DNA from: Edaphobacter aggregans
Lineage (GTDB): Bacteria; Acidobacteriota; Terriglobia; Terriglobales; Acidobacteriaceae
Reading direction: 5' to 3'
DNA: 64,000 bases
Assembly: GCA_022736715.1 (NCBI GenBank)
Contig: DZDJ01000011.1
Location: 16,493-80,492, forward strand
The number at the start of each line of letters is the position of its first letter. Position 1 is the stretch's first letter. This document shows positions 55,215 to 63,982 of this stretch, one piece after another. The notes beneath the pieces are model-generated. The model saw only the letters and a program-made list of their open reading frames with translations. It did no database searches and was not told where the DNA came from. The translations under genes and the position numbers were made by a program.

Positions 55215-55382
55215 GTGAAGACTCCAACAATCCTTTTCGGACTGGGCCCGGACTCAGCCGGCTGGATCTGGGTGGAGGCGAAGCGTGAAGCTGACGGCAC
55301 GGTCTCCTTTTTGAGGCGAAAGCAGGGCATTCCTGTCTGGTACGCCTTGCCCGATAGATGCTTGGCCGATTTGAGTCAGTAA
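55215..55382 (+). CDS. Possible small ORF, unknown
   Basis: A GTG-initiated 55-aa frame between a receptor and a glycosyltransferase gene, with protein-like composition (GWIWVEAKREADGTVSF, then PVWYALPD). There is no Shine-Dalgarno and no recognised family, so it may be a chance frame or the eroded end of a lost gene. Apart from this, the 349-bp gap shows no other clear feature. Confidence 0.25.
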   Translation: MKTPTILFGLGPDSAGWIWVEAKREADGTVSFLRRKQGIPVWYALPDRCLADLSQ

Positions 55383-55491
55383 GTTTCATTTTAGAAATAT
55401 CAGGGCGGGGACGAAAGCTTGTTAGAAGCTTCTTATCCTCACCCATTTTTCTGGCAGAAAACTTGCAGCGTGTTGAGTGCCGGAGGTTGGC

Positions 55492-56871
55492 TTGGCCTCG
55501 ATTGGTCTCGCAATGATCGTCAAAAATGGCGCCGAAGATTTGCGCTGTTGTTTGGAGAGTGTACGCGGTCTGACGCAACAGATTGTTGTTGCTGATACTG
55601 GATCGACAGATGGCTCGCCGGCAATTGCGCGGGAATTTGGTGCTGAAATTATCAGCGTGCCGTGGGAGCAGCATTATGCAAAGGCCCGCAATGCTGCACT
55701 GGAACGGATGACAACGGATTGGGCCCTGGTGTTGGATGCGGACGAAGAGCTGGCAGAGGAGGCCCGGCAAAAAATTCCTGCACTGCTGGATTGTGATGCC
55801 ACAGTTGGCGGCCTTCAGGTATGGCAGCGCAATTATCTGAAGGAGCGGTTCCTCTATGCAAACGGAAAATTGTCGCGCAGGCATGAGGGCGGTCATCCGC
55901 GCGCGTCCGGGGCGCTTTCCTATCTGGACAATCCAATCTGCCGCATTTTTCGCGCGCACCCGCTGGTCCGTTTTTCTGGGCGCATCCACGAGCTGGTTGA
56001 GCCGCAGTTGAGCGCGCTCAAGTTGCAACTGGTGGACACTGATCTGGTGGTGCATCACTTCGGCAAGCTTTGCCGGTGGGATGCGGAGCTGGAGAAGCAG
56101 AAGACGTATCGTGATTTGTTGCGCGCATCGCTGGAAGAAACTCCCGGTCATGCAAGGCAATGGGTGCAACTGGGGCTGACGGAAAAGGACTATTTCGGCA
56201 ATTCAGAAGAGGCGCTGCGTTGCTATGAAAGAGCAGTGCAATTCAGGCCCACGGTCGCAGACGCGTGGATCGGTTTGTCACGATTGCTGCGCGAGCGGCG
56301 AGAATTTGGCCGCGCGATGGAGGCGATTGCGCACCTGCCGCAGACGGGAGAGCAGGGCATTCTGCGACAGGAGATGGTGGCGGATTTATTGCACGATATG
56401 GGCCGCCTGAAGGAGGCGTGCGCTGCGTATCGTGTTGTGGCGCAGCAATCGCAAAAGAGCAGCATGTACCGTGCTATGGGGAAAAGCGCTTCCCTGGAAA
56501 GTAAGCTGGGGTACGTAGAGGTACGCCTGGGGATGCAACGTGCCGGTTTGCGCAAACTGCGGACGGCTGTTCAGCAGATGCCGGACGTTCTGGAGCTGCA
56601 TGACAGATTGGTGAAGGCGTTGGTGTGGCTGCACCAGGACGGAGAAGCGGCGGATGCGGCCGAGACGATACTAGAGCATTTTGTGAGTGAGAATATTTTC
56701 GCCCGTGCGGTCGCACTACGACTGAGGACTGGGCAAAAGGGGCGCGCTGAGCAATTACGGACGCGCGGTCTGCAATGTTTTCCAGAGTCAGAAGCATTGC
56801 GCAGGTTGCATATTTCAGTTGCGGAAAAATTATCTGGTGCCACGGAGAGCCGATCATGTCTGGTTTCCTGA
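55492..56871 (+). CDS. Family-2 glycosyltransferase with C-terminal TPR repeats
   Basis: About 459 aa. Residues 1-200 are a GT-A domain: IGLAMIVKNGAEDLRCCL, VVADTGSTDGSPAIARE, and the metal-binding LVLDADEEL. The rest has TPR-like repeats (EEALRCYERAVQFRPTVADA, DMGRLKEACAAYRVVAQQ). This SunS/WaaE-type layout is known in enzymes that glycosylate proteins, peptides or LPS core. TTG 55492 has GGAGG five bases upstream; GTG 55477 is also in frame. The next gene overlaps by 16 bp, so the two probably act together. Confidence 0.85.
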   Translation: MASIGLAMIVKNGAEDLRCCLESVRGLTQQIVVADTGSTDGSPAIAREFGAEIISVPWEQHYAKARNAALERMTTDWALVLDADEELAEEARQKIPALLDCDATVGGLQVWQRNYLKERFLYANGKLSRRHEGGHPRASGALSYLDNPICRIFRAHPLVRFSGRIHELVEPQLSALKLQLVDTDLVVHHFGKLCRWDAELEKQKTYRDLLRASLEETPGHARQWVQLGLTEKDYFGNSEEALRCYERAVQFRPTVADAWIGLSRLLRERREFGRAMEAIAHLPQTGEQGILRQEMVADLLHDMGRLKEACAAYRVVAQQSQKSSMYRAMGKSASLESKLGYVEVRLGMQRAGLRKLRTAVQQMPDVLELHDRLVKALVWLHQDGEAADAAETILEHFVSENIFARAVALRLRTGQKGRAEQLRTRGLQCFPESEALRRLHISVAEKLSGATESRSCLVS

Positions 56872-58505
56872 TTTCCATCATTCGCCCCCAGGGGTATTTG
56901 CACAGCGATGCTTTCCGCGAAGTGGCGGAATCACTACAGTTCGGCCTGCGCAGGCTGGGACATGCCGCCGCCATCTTTGAAAACGTGGTCGATCCGAGTG
57001 CAACGAACATCATTCTGGGTGCTCATCTGCTGAATGAGGAGGACCAGCAGGCTTTGCCAGAGCAAAGCATCATTTACAACCTGGAACAGCTCGGCGCGCC
57101 GCATCTGGGTGTGGGCTACTACCGGCTGGCAGAGCGGTACAGGATATGGGACTACAGCCCGATCAATGTGCAGCGCTGGAACCAATTGACATGTGCTCAT
57201 CCAGTGCGACTGGTTGAAGTGGGATACGTCCCCGAACTGTGCCGGATTGCCCCTGCAGCGGTGCAGGACATAGATGTGCTGTTCTATGGTTCCATGACGG
57301 AACCGCGCATGGCTGTGCTTCGTCAGCTTGAGCAGGCTGGGGTGCGCGTGCATGCAGCCTTTGGGGTGTATGGGAAAGAGAGGGACGCACTGATTGCACG
57401 GGCAAAGATTGTTCTAAATCTCCATTGCTATGAAACACAGTTGTTTGAAGTGGTCCGTGTGTCCTATCTGCTGGCAAATTCCAAAGCGGTCATCAGCGAG
57501 ACCTCACCGGATATTGGCGATTTTGAACATGCCGTGATTGCTGTTCCGTATGGACTGATTGTGCAGAGTTGCCTGGGACTTCTGCAGGAGGAACGAAGAC
57601 GGCGACTGCTGGAGTCGCAGGGGTCTGCATTTTTTCAACAACGGGAGATGGGCCATATTCTGGAACGCAGTCTGCGCGCCACTGCGGAAATTGCAGGTGA
57701 TAAACAGGAAACCCGGCGGCTGTATCTGGATATGGTGCAGCGCTGCTTGATCAATGTGATCTACGAGGACCCCAATCAGGACCGCTGGTCTCCGCACGAG
57801 TACCACAGCCGGCTGCGCGAACTGGGGCGTGATTGGCCATCGCAGGCGCACAGCATGATCGGAAAGCTGCGCATGGCAAACCTGCGCTGGGTTGTCGAAC
57901 AGGTAATTCAGCAGCAGATTCCGGGAGATTTGATTGAGACAGGAGTGTGGCGCGGCGGGGCCTGCATTTTGATGCGCGCGGTCTTGAAAGCCTATGGAGT
58001 GACGGACCGCCGCGTCTGGGTTGCAGATTCTTTTTGCGGTCTTCCGGCGCCTGTGCCAGGGGTTGAGGCGGATGCTGGTGACCAGCACCACACTTTTCCG
58101 GAACTGGCAATTTCCCTGGAAGAGGTGAAAGCCAACTTTGCCAAGTATGATCTGTTGGACCAGCAGGTGCGCTTTTTGCCGGGCTGGTTTTCGGAGACGC
58201 TACCAGATGCGCCGATCAAAGAACTGGCAGTGCTGCGGCTGGATGGCGATATGTATTCCTCGACAATGGATGCTCTGGCGGGCCTGTATGACAAAGTAGC
58301 TATTGGTGGCTTCGTTATTGTGGATGACTTTGGGGCCGTGCCTGGTTGCAGAAAGGCGGTGCAGGATTTTCGCCGTGACCGCGGGATTGAGGATGCAATA
58401 CAGGACATTGATGGACTGGGTGTTTACTGGAGGAAGTCCGGCTCTGAAATCCGGACCCATTTGCAGCCACAAGCGCAGGCGGTGGCTGCACAGAGCGTGC
58501 TCTGA
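56856..58505 (+). CDS. Fusion protein: GT4-like N-terminal domain plus TylF/MycF-type O-methyltransferase
   Basis: A protein of 549 aa. Residues 1-310 resemble the glycosyltransferase-like module seen in surface-sugar proteins (GAHLLNEEDQ, DVLFYGSMTEPRMAVLRQLE, LNLHCYETQLFEVVRVSYLLAN). Residues about 330-530 are a TylF/macrocin O-methyltransferase domain: GDLIETGVWRGGACILMRAV binds SAM, and LRLDGDMYSSTMDAL and FVIVDDFGAVPGCRKAV hold the metal-binding acids. GGAGAGCCGATC precedes ATG 56856. It is predicted to add and methylate a sugar together with the preceding transferase; the target is unknown. Confidence 0.8.
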   Translation: MSGFLISIIRPQGYLHSDAFREVAESLQFGLRRLGHAAAIFENVVDPSATNIILGAHLLNEEDQQALPEQSIIYNLEQLGAPHLGVGYYRLAERYRIWDYSPINVQRWNQLTCAHPVRLVEVGYVPELCRIAPAAVQDIDVLFYGSMTEPRMAVLRQLEQAGVRVHAAFGVYGKERDALIARAKIVLNLHCYETQLFEVVRVSYLLANSKAVISETSPDIGDFEHAVIAVPYGLIVQSCLGLLQEERRRRLLESQGSAFFQQREMGHILERSLRATAEIAGDKQETRRLYLDMVQRCLINVIYEDPNQDRWSPHEYHSRLRELGRDWPSQAHSMIGKLRMANLRWVVEQVIQQQIPGDLIETGVWRGGACILMRAVLKAYGVTDRRVWVADSFCGLPAPVPGVEADAGDQHHTFPELAISLEEVKANFAKYDLLDQQVRFLPGWFSETLPDAPIKELAVLRLDGDMYSSTMDALAGLYDKVAIGGFVIVDDFGAVPGCRKAVQDFRRDRGIEDAIQDIDGLGVYWRKSGSEIRTHLQPQAQAVAAQSVL

Positions 58506-58518
58506 AGAGTTTCTTGAA

Positions 58519-59394
58519 CTACGTTTCAGGATACCAGCGGTGGCTGTACTTCTGATCGTCTTCAATCTGCTTCAGGACAGTCATGGTACGGGCCCGTTTC
58601 CGGTTGGCAATGGAACTCAGAATGACATCGAGCGCGGCCATGGGGGCCACGTAGGACGCGCCGAAGTGGGGCACGTCAACAGAGACAAGGATTGATTCGT
58701 CTGTCATGCGTGCGACAGGTGAAATAGATGTGTCCGTAATGCCGATGGTATAGCATCCTGTGGATCTTGCCTGGATCAGGCCCTCGATGGTCTGACGCAG
58801 ACCACGACGAAAGCTGATGGCAACGACGAGGTCATTTTTGGTCACGCGATGCATCAGATAGGTTGTGTGTCCGCTGCTGGTGACCGGTGTTACATCAAAT
58901 CCAAGCACCATTAGCTGGTAGTGCAGGAAGTAAACCAGGCTGGACGCCAGATCGCCGCCCAGGACAAAAATCCGGTTTGCAGCATAGAAACGGTCTGCCA
59001 GAGATTCCAGGCGGCCCACATCGAGGCTGTTGCAGAGGCCTTCAAGATTGTGGACAGCGCCATTCAGGGTTTCCCGCACCTTTGCCTCAAAGCTGGTGTC
59101 CACACTGGCAGTGGCGCTCATGCGCTCAAATGCTGTGGAGTGGGTGATGGAGCGTTGATGCAGATATTTCTGAAACTCCCGATAGTTCTGAAACCCCATG
59201 GCGATCACCGTTCTGGAAACCGTTGCAGGGTCTACCTGTAGCCGATTGGCCAATTCACGGATACTCAGCAGTACATACTCTCGCGGATGTTCCAGAATGG
59301 GCCGCATCATGTCCTGCCGGGTGCGGTAGATGCGCCGCAGCATGGTTCCTACCCGTTCCTGGGGGTCAACCTCTCGCGTCGATTTCTTGGGCAT
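58519..59394 (-). CDS. RpiR/MurR-family transcriptional regulator
   Basis: A regulator of 291 aa with an N-terminal HTH_6 domain (LSIRELANRLQVDPATVSR) and a C-terminal SIS domain (RFYAANRIFVLGGDLASSLV, DLVVAISFRRGLRQTIEGL) that binds a phosphorylated sugar or sugar acid in the family. It lies 91 bp downstream of an S9 peptidase gene on the same strand and may share its transcript. A palindrome before the GNAT-racemase operon is a candidate target. Confidence 0.9.
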   Translation of the reverse strand: MPKKSTREVDPQERVGTMLRRIYRTRQDMMRPILEHPREYVLLSIRELANRLQVDPATVSRTVIAMGFQNYREFQKYLHQRSITHSTAFERMSATASVDTSFEAKVRETLNGAVHNLEGLCNSLDVGRLESLADRFYAANRIFVLGGDLASSLVYFLHYQLMVLGFDVTPVTSSGHTTYLMHRVTKNDLVVAISFRRGLRQTIEGLIQARSTGCYTIGITDTSISPVARMTDESILVSVDVPHFGASYVAPMAALDVILSSIANRKRARTMTVLKQIEDDQKYSHRWYPET

Positions 59395-59485
59395 ACATGG
59401 TCCTGGAGGAGCAAAAGTGAAGTATGGCTTTAAAGTTCATCCTACAGGATGAGCTGGATGCGGAGGGCAGAAGAAAGCTGGTGCC

Positions 59486-61630
59486 TTAGCGCTTTGTGTC
59501 CTTGTTGAGATATTTCTCAAAGAACTGTGCCTCTGCTTTATAGGACTCTATCCAGTGGTGCCATAGTAAGAAACCGTGAATCTCATCCGGAAAAACTATT
59601 TGCTCAAATGGAACATGTTGTTCGCGCAGCTTTTGTACCAGATTGACCGTTTGATGAAATGTGACATTGCGGTCATCATCTCCCTGAATGAGCAGGACAG
59701 GTGATTTCCAAAGGTTCATGGTCGATTCAGGCGAAGAGGCCCATGCAACCTTCTGTGCCTCCTTCAGGTCTGGAGCAAAGAGGACTGATGGTGCTGCGGA
59801 TTGCACATGATGCATCAGGCTGCCCATTCCATGATAGTCCACGCCAGCCGAGAATATGTCTGAGTTACGGGCGAGCGCCATCGCCGTCAGGAAGCCCCCA
59901 TACGATCCTCCCCATATTCCAATGCGGTGTGGGTCGACGATTGGCAGCGAGTGGAGATACATTGCACCTGCCAGCACGTCCTTGTACTCGGATGCTCCAC
60001 GCCAGTAGGTGTTTGGAGCATGCTCAAAATCATAGCCATACATAACTCCAAGCCTGTAATTTACTGACAGGATGGTGAAGCCGAGACTAACCAGATACTC
60101 ATTTTCCGCATAAGAGTTGTGGTAGTATCCCATCGGGTTGAAGCCCAAAAGCATTTGCCGGTGTGGGCCGCCATGGACAAAAATGATGGCTGGTCCTGGA
60201 GCATGCTGGTTCCTGGGCTGGAAAAGCTGCCCGTGAATGGTGTACCCATCGGAGCTCTTAAAGATTACTGCTTTCGGCTCAACCAGTTCTGCAGAGGGGA
60301 AGTCTGCCGGTAACTGCTTTTTCGTTATAAGTTGTCGGCCGCGTTGCGTAACCTGATAAACAAGCGCAGGTGTTGTGGCGCTCGACCCCAGGCAGAAGAG
60401 CTTGCCATCTTCCAGCGGAACTGGTGCCCATTCAATTGTATTGCCCTGCGTCAGGGCCACGGGCGGCTTGCCTCCGGCGGCGTCGACCTTCCAGAGATGC
60501 CTTCTGTCCAGATCGTTCTGGTTTGATGAATAAAAGATGGTGTGACCGTCCGGGCCTATTTGTACATCTCTGACAGAGAACTCGCCGGGAGTGAGCCTGG
60601 TTGCCCTGCCTGCGCCATCTAGGGCAATCGAGTAGAGGTGGTTCCACCCATCTGCTTCTGAGTCAAAGATGATTCTGTTCGTTGTGGTGACATGGAGTGC
60701 GTCATCTGCAGAGGACGGCAAGGAATCGCGCATCCGGGTGCCGCTTTTCCATGTCCGCTGCGCCGTGTAGTCCTGAGCGTCACCTACCCAGATGCTCCAG
60801 GGTGCAGGTCTTACCAGAAGCAGGGGAAGACCACTCTCCTTGCCATTGTGCCGTAGAAAAACAATATGCTTGCCATCCGCTGTCCAGCGAGGGCTTTCAT
60901 CATAATCAACAGATGGCGCAATGTAGTGATATGCCGTAACGGCGCCGCGTGCAATATCGGCGATGACAATAAAACTGTGGTCGCCACGGTTCAGAGTGAA
61001 TGCAAGCCGCTGCCCATCAGCAGACCATGTCGGCTGTGAAGCGGGTCCTTGCAGGTCAGTCAACCGGGCCGCCGTCCGGCTGCCATTGACCGGAGCAAGC
61101 CAAAGCGCTCTATGCGCAGTCCATACAGCCCATTTTCCATCCGGCGAAAGCTGGATATTTTCGCAGTCTTCGCTGCCGCAGCCCATCCCGCCCAGCAGGC
61201 GTGGCTCCCCTGTTTCTACAGCGACAGCCCACACCTGTTGCTTCGGCTCCACGGGATCAGTTGTTGGATTCGCAACGTGGCCTGCATCATTCAGCTCTGT
61301 CCCCCGGGCATACACAACAGTATTTCCATCCGGGGTGATCGCCAGCGAGGCGATTGGCTGGCCGTTGTCTCCTGTGTAATGCGTCAACTGCCGCGGGGTC
61401 ATTTCCGGGCCGTCAGCAACCCAGATATTGCGGTCGCCGCGATCATTGAAAATCCAGGCAAGGCGATCGGCATGTTGCGCGGCAACGAGTTCGGATGGAA
61501 ATGGAGAACCCATCACCTGCTCGATTGTGAAGGATGCGGCAAAAGCAGAGGGAAGCGCACCCCAGGTAGAAGCCAAAAGAAGAAGTGCTGGCAAGGAGCG
61601 GAGGAACCGGTTGTGGGCAGGCAGATGCAC
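59486..61630 (-). CDS. Secreted S9-family prolyl oligopeptidase
   Basis: A peptidase of 714 aa with a signal peptide ending AFAAS, an N-terminal beta-propeller with WD-like repeats (SPDGKWAVWTAH, SQPTWSADGQRLAFTL, SPRWTADGKHIVFL) and a C-terminal alpha/beta hydrolase. The nucleophile Ser is in IWGGSYGGFLTA, the Asp in IQGDDDRNVTF and the His in PDEIHGFLLW. It is predicted to cut peptides in the periplasm or outside the cell. It is divergent from the GNAT-racemase operon and upstream of rpiR. Confidence 0.9.
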   Translation of the reverse strand: MHLPAHNRFLRSLPALLLLASTWGALPSAFAASFTIEQVMGSPFPSELVAAQHADRLAWIFNDRGDRNIWVADGPEMTPRQLTHYTGDNGQPIASLAITPDGNTVVYARGTELNDAGHVANPTTDPVEPKQQVWAVAVETGEPRLLGGMGCGSEDCENIQLSPDGKWAVWTAHRALWLAPVNGSRTAARLTDLQGPASQPTWSADGQRLAFTLNRGDHSFIVIADIARGAVTAYHYIAPSVDYDESPRWTADGKHIVFLRHNGKESGLPLLLVRPAPWSIWVGDAQDYTAQRTWKSGTRMRDSLPSSADDALHVTTTNRIIFDSEADGWNHLYSIALDGAGRATRLTPGEFSVRDVQIGPDGHTIFYSSNQNDLDRRHLWKVDAAGGKPPVALTQGNTIEWAPVPLEDGKLFCLGSSATTPALVYQVTQRGRQLITKKQLPADFPSAELVEPKAVIFKSSDGYTIHGQLFQPRNQHAPGPAIIFVHGGPHRQMLLGFNPMGYYHNSYAENEYLVSLGFTILSVNYRLGVMYGYDFEHAPNTYWRGASEYKDVLAGAMYLHSLPIVDPHRIGIWGGSYGGFLTAMALARNSDIFSAGVDYHGMGSLMHHVQSAAPSVLFAPDLKEAQKVAWASSPESTMNLWKSPVLLIQGDDDRNVTFHQTVNLVQKLREQHVPFEQIVFPDEIHGFLLWHHWIESYKAEAQFFEKYLNKDTKR

Positions 61631-61744
61631 GAATCACCTCGATGAGGGTTGTCAATACGGCAGCGGGTATCTTGAGAGCGCCGTTTGCGAGGACTATAGC
61701 ACCAGTACACTGCCAGATCACGGGTATTTCAGCAAAATATTCAA

Positions 61745-61798
61745 ATGCAATAAATGTTGCATGAAGTTCTTTTTAGTTTTAATGGGCTGACCTATAAT
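61745..61798 (+). promoter_or_regulatory. Palindrome and -10 box before the GNAT-racemase operon
   Basis: ATGCAA (61745-61750) and TTGCAT (61757-61762) form a perfect inverted repeat with a 6-bp spacer. A consensus TATAAT lies at 61793-61798, with a weak T-rich -35 region near 61770. The palindrome lies between the divergent peptidase and GNAT genes, so one regulator, perhaps the local RpiR protein, could control both. Confidence 0.5.
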
Positions 61799-61889
61799 AT
61801 CCATAATTCTCTTGCAGCTCCCTATTGAATGTGAACTAAGGGCAGGATTATCAGTTGAAATCAGTGCAAATGATGTTGCAAAGAGAGAA

Positions 61890-62633
61890 ATGAAAGCGGA
61901 AAAGTCAAGGAATATGCCCACGGAGCCTTCTCCAATCGTAGTTCGCCCAATACAGACGCATGACGAGATGCAGCAGGCAGTGCTGATCCAGAAGGACATT
62001 TGGGGCTTTGCCGATCTGGACGTCGACCCGCGCTCGATTATGGTGGTTGCCAGCCGGTTCGGAGGGCAGCTTTTGGGGGCCTATGACGGAGACCTTCTGG
62101 CAGGCTTCGCTGTGGGATTCAGTTGTTGTGAGAATGGGCATGCGCATATTCATTCTCACCGTGTTGGAGTTCTACCCGCATATCAAAACCGCGGCGTGGG
62201 TCGGCTATTGAAACTGGCACAGCGCGAGGACGCACTTGCACGCGGAATTCACCAGTTGCAGTGGACTTTTGACCCGCTACAGCCGCGCAATGCCTACTTC
62301 AACATCATGCGGCTGGGCGGTACGGCACGGACCTATATTCCAAATTTGTATGGCAGGACCAGCAGTCCTCTCCACGGTGGACTTCCGACGGATCGGTTGC
62401 TGATTGAGTGGGATTTGGACACTCCACGAGTGCTGGAGGCATTGGCCGGAAGAGCATCTCCGCCGTCGGATACGGCCCGGCAAATTTCATTCCTATTATC
62501 GCCGGATGCAAAATCTCCTGACTTGCTGGCACGCCTCCAGGTGGAATTTACCGGGGCCTTTTCTCAGGGATATAGAGTCACCTGTTTCCATTCAGATGAT
62601 ACGGCGGCAACATATTCCTTGGAGAAAGCATGA
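61890..62633 (+). CDS. GNAT acyltransferase, putative amino acid N-succinyltransferase (COG3375-like)
   Basis: A protein of about 247 aa with a GNAT fold: RPIQTHDEMQQAVLIQKDIW, the acyl-CoA loop VLPAYQNRGVGRLLK (Q/R-x-x-G-x-G/A), and the family segment TFDPLQPRNAYFNIMRLGG with GLPTDRLLIEWDL near the end. This type is known as the partner of N-succinylamino acid racemases, where it N-succinylates D-amino acids. Start choices are ATG 61890, ATG 61914 and TTG 61812. The stop overlaps the racemase ATG by 4 bp (ATGA). Confidence 0.82.
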   Translation: MKAEKSRNMPTEPSPIVVRPIQTHDEMQQAVLIQKDIWGFADLDVDPRSIMVVASRFGGQLLGAYDGDLLAGFAVGFSCCENGHAHIHSHRVGVLPAYQNRGVGRLLKLAQREDALARGIHQLQWTFDPLQPRNAYFNIMRLGGTARTYIPNLYGRTSSPLHGGLPTDRLLIEWDLDTPRVLEALAGRASPPSDTARQISFLLSPDAKSPDLLARLQVEFTGAFSQGYRVTCFHSDDTAATYSLEKA

Positions 62634-63742
62634 AGATCGAAGCAATTACAGCAAGAGAGCTCAGCATGAAGCTGGTTACCCCCTTTGAAACCAGCTTTGG
62701 AGTAACAGAGAACCGCCGCATTCTTCTTTTGGAGTTGCATACTGATGTAGGTACAGGATGGGGAGAGGTATCTGCAGGCGAAGGCCCGTTCTATAACTCG
62801 GAGACCACGGATACAGCCTGGGTGATTCTGGAAAAGTTTCTGGCGCCGATGGTGTTGGGGAAGAAGATTGCGGATGGAGAAGCAGCGCTACGGCAGATGG
62901 CGCCGGTGCGCGGTCATGAGATGACCAAGGCTGCGCTGGAAAATGCGGTTTGGGACGTTGACGCAAAATCCAGGGGCGTGAGCCTGAGCAATTTGCTGGG
63001 TGGCACGCTGCAGGAGATCTCTTCCGGTGTTTCGTTAGGTATCCAGGCGCAAACGGAACAACTGCTGGAGCGCATCGCAAAGGAACTCGCGGCGGGTTAT
63101 CAGCGCATTAAGCTGAAGATCAAGCCCGGAAAAGATGTTGAGGTTTTGAAGGCCGTTCGCAGCAAATACCCCGAAATTGCGCTCACGGTGGATGCAAATT
63201 CTGCATACCGTTTGGCAGATGCAGAGCTTCTTAAACAATTGGACGAATTCAATCTGACCTATATTGAGCAACCGCTCGACTGGAATGATATTTACCAGCA
63301 CTCACTGTTGCAGAAGCAGTTGAAAACTCCAATTTGCCTGGACGAGTGCATTCATGGCCTGAAGGATGCTGAGACTGCTGTGGCATTGGGCGCCTGTAAA
63401 GTCATCAACATCAAATTGGGCAGGGTTTCCGGACACGCTGAGGCGAGAAGAATTCAGGCCTTTGCGATGCAGAATGGCATTCCTGTATGGTGTGGTGGCA
63501 TGTTGGAGTCGGGTATTGGCCGCGCGCACAATATTGCCATGTCGACCCTTCCGGGCTTTGTATTGCCAGGAGATGTTTCTGCCAGCAGACGCTACTGGGA
63601 TGAAGATATTATTGTGCCGGATGTTCAGGTAAGCAATCGCGGTACGATTACTGTCTCAGACAAGCCTGGTATCGGTTATGAGGTCAACATGAAAAAAGTA
63701 GATGAGTTGACTGTACGCAAAGAGTATTGGAAGTCTTCTTAA
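62630..63742 (+). CDS. N-succinylamino acid racemase / o-succinylbenzoate synthase-like enzyme
   Basis: Enolase-superfamily enzyme of 370 aa matching the NSAR/OSBS group. The catalytic lysines are Lys163 in RIKLKIKPG and Lys262 in NIKLGRV. The Mg ligands are Asp188 (TVDANSAY), Glu213 (YIEQPL) and Asp238 (CLDEC). The signature WCGGMLESGIGRAHN follows. Because a COG3375-type acyltransferase overlaps it and no menaquinone genes adjoin, racemisation of N-succinyl amino acids is more likely than menaquinone synthesis. The deacylase that would complete a D-to-L pathway is not in the window. Confidence 0.88.
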   Translation: MKIEAITARELSMKLVTPFETSFGVTENRRILLLELHTDVGTGWGEVSAGEGPFYNSETTDTAWVILEKFLAPMVLGKKIADGEAALRQMAPVRGHEMTKAALENAVWDVDAKSRGVSLSNLLGGTLQEISSGVSLGIQAQTEQLLERIAKELAAGYQRIKLKIKPGKDVEVLKAVRSKYPEIALTVDANSAYRLADAELLKQLDEFNLTYIEQPLDWNDIYQHSLLQKQLKTPICLDECIHGLKDAETAVALGACKVINIKLGRVSGHAEARRIQAFAMQNGIPVWCGGMLESGIGRAHNIAMSTLPGFVLPGDVSASRRYWDEDIIVPDVQVSNRGTITVSDKPGIGYEVNMKKVDELTVRKEYWKSS

Positions 63743-63769
63743 GATAACCTGCTAAGTTTTTCGCGCATT

Positions 63770-63870
63770 TGATTTGCACTGGAGGTCTGTAGCCCAGTGA
63801 GGGGTGTGGACATTCGGTGTTGAAGTAGACACGCCAGAGTTCCGGCAGCACGCGTACTTCCTGCAATGAA
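63770..63870 (-). mobile_element. Remnant of an IS3-type transposase (C-terminal fragment)
   Basis: The minus-strand frame contains LPELWRVYFNTECPHPSLGY followed by RPPVQ, the end of an IS3-family OrfB integrase domain (compare W-x3-Y-N-x-x-R-P-H-S-S-L-G-Y). Only about 30 residues match; the rest of the transposase is gone and the flanking frame is unrelated. It is a dead fragment between the racemase gene and a tRNA. Confidence 0.65.
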
Positions 63871-63930
63871 GTGCCGAAGTGCATACTTTCGAGAGGCGTA
63901 TCTGTGGAAACCAACAGCCACCAACGAAAA

Positions 63931-63956
63931 TTGGCCTCTCGCTTTGGAGAGGCCGC
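63931..63956 (-). terminator. Terminator downstream of the minus-strand tRNA
   Basis: GGCCTCTC (63933-63940) pairs with GAGAGGCC (63947-63954) around a 6-nt loop; on the minus strand AATTTTCGTT follows. It lies about 29 bp past the tRNA 3' end. Confidence 0.75.
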
Positions 63957-63982
63957 TCTGCGTATAAGTCTTTTAGAATCTT

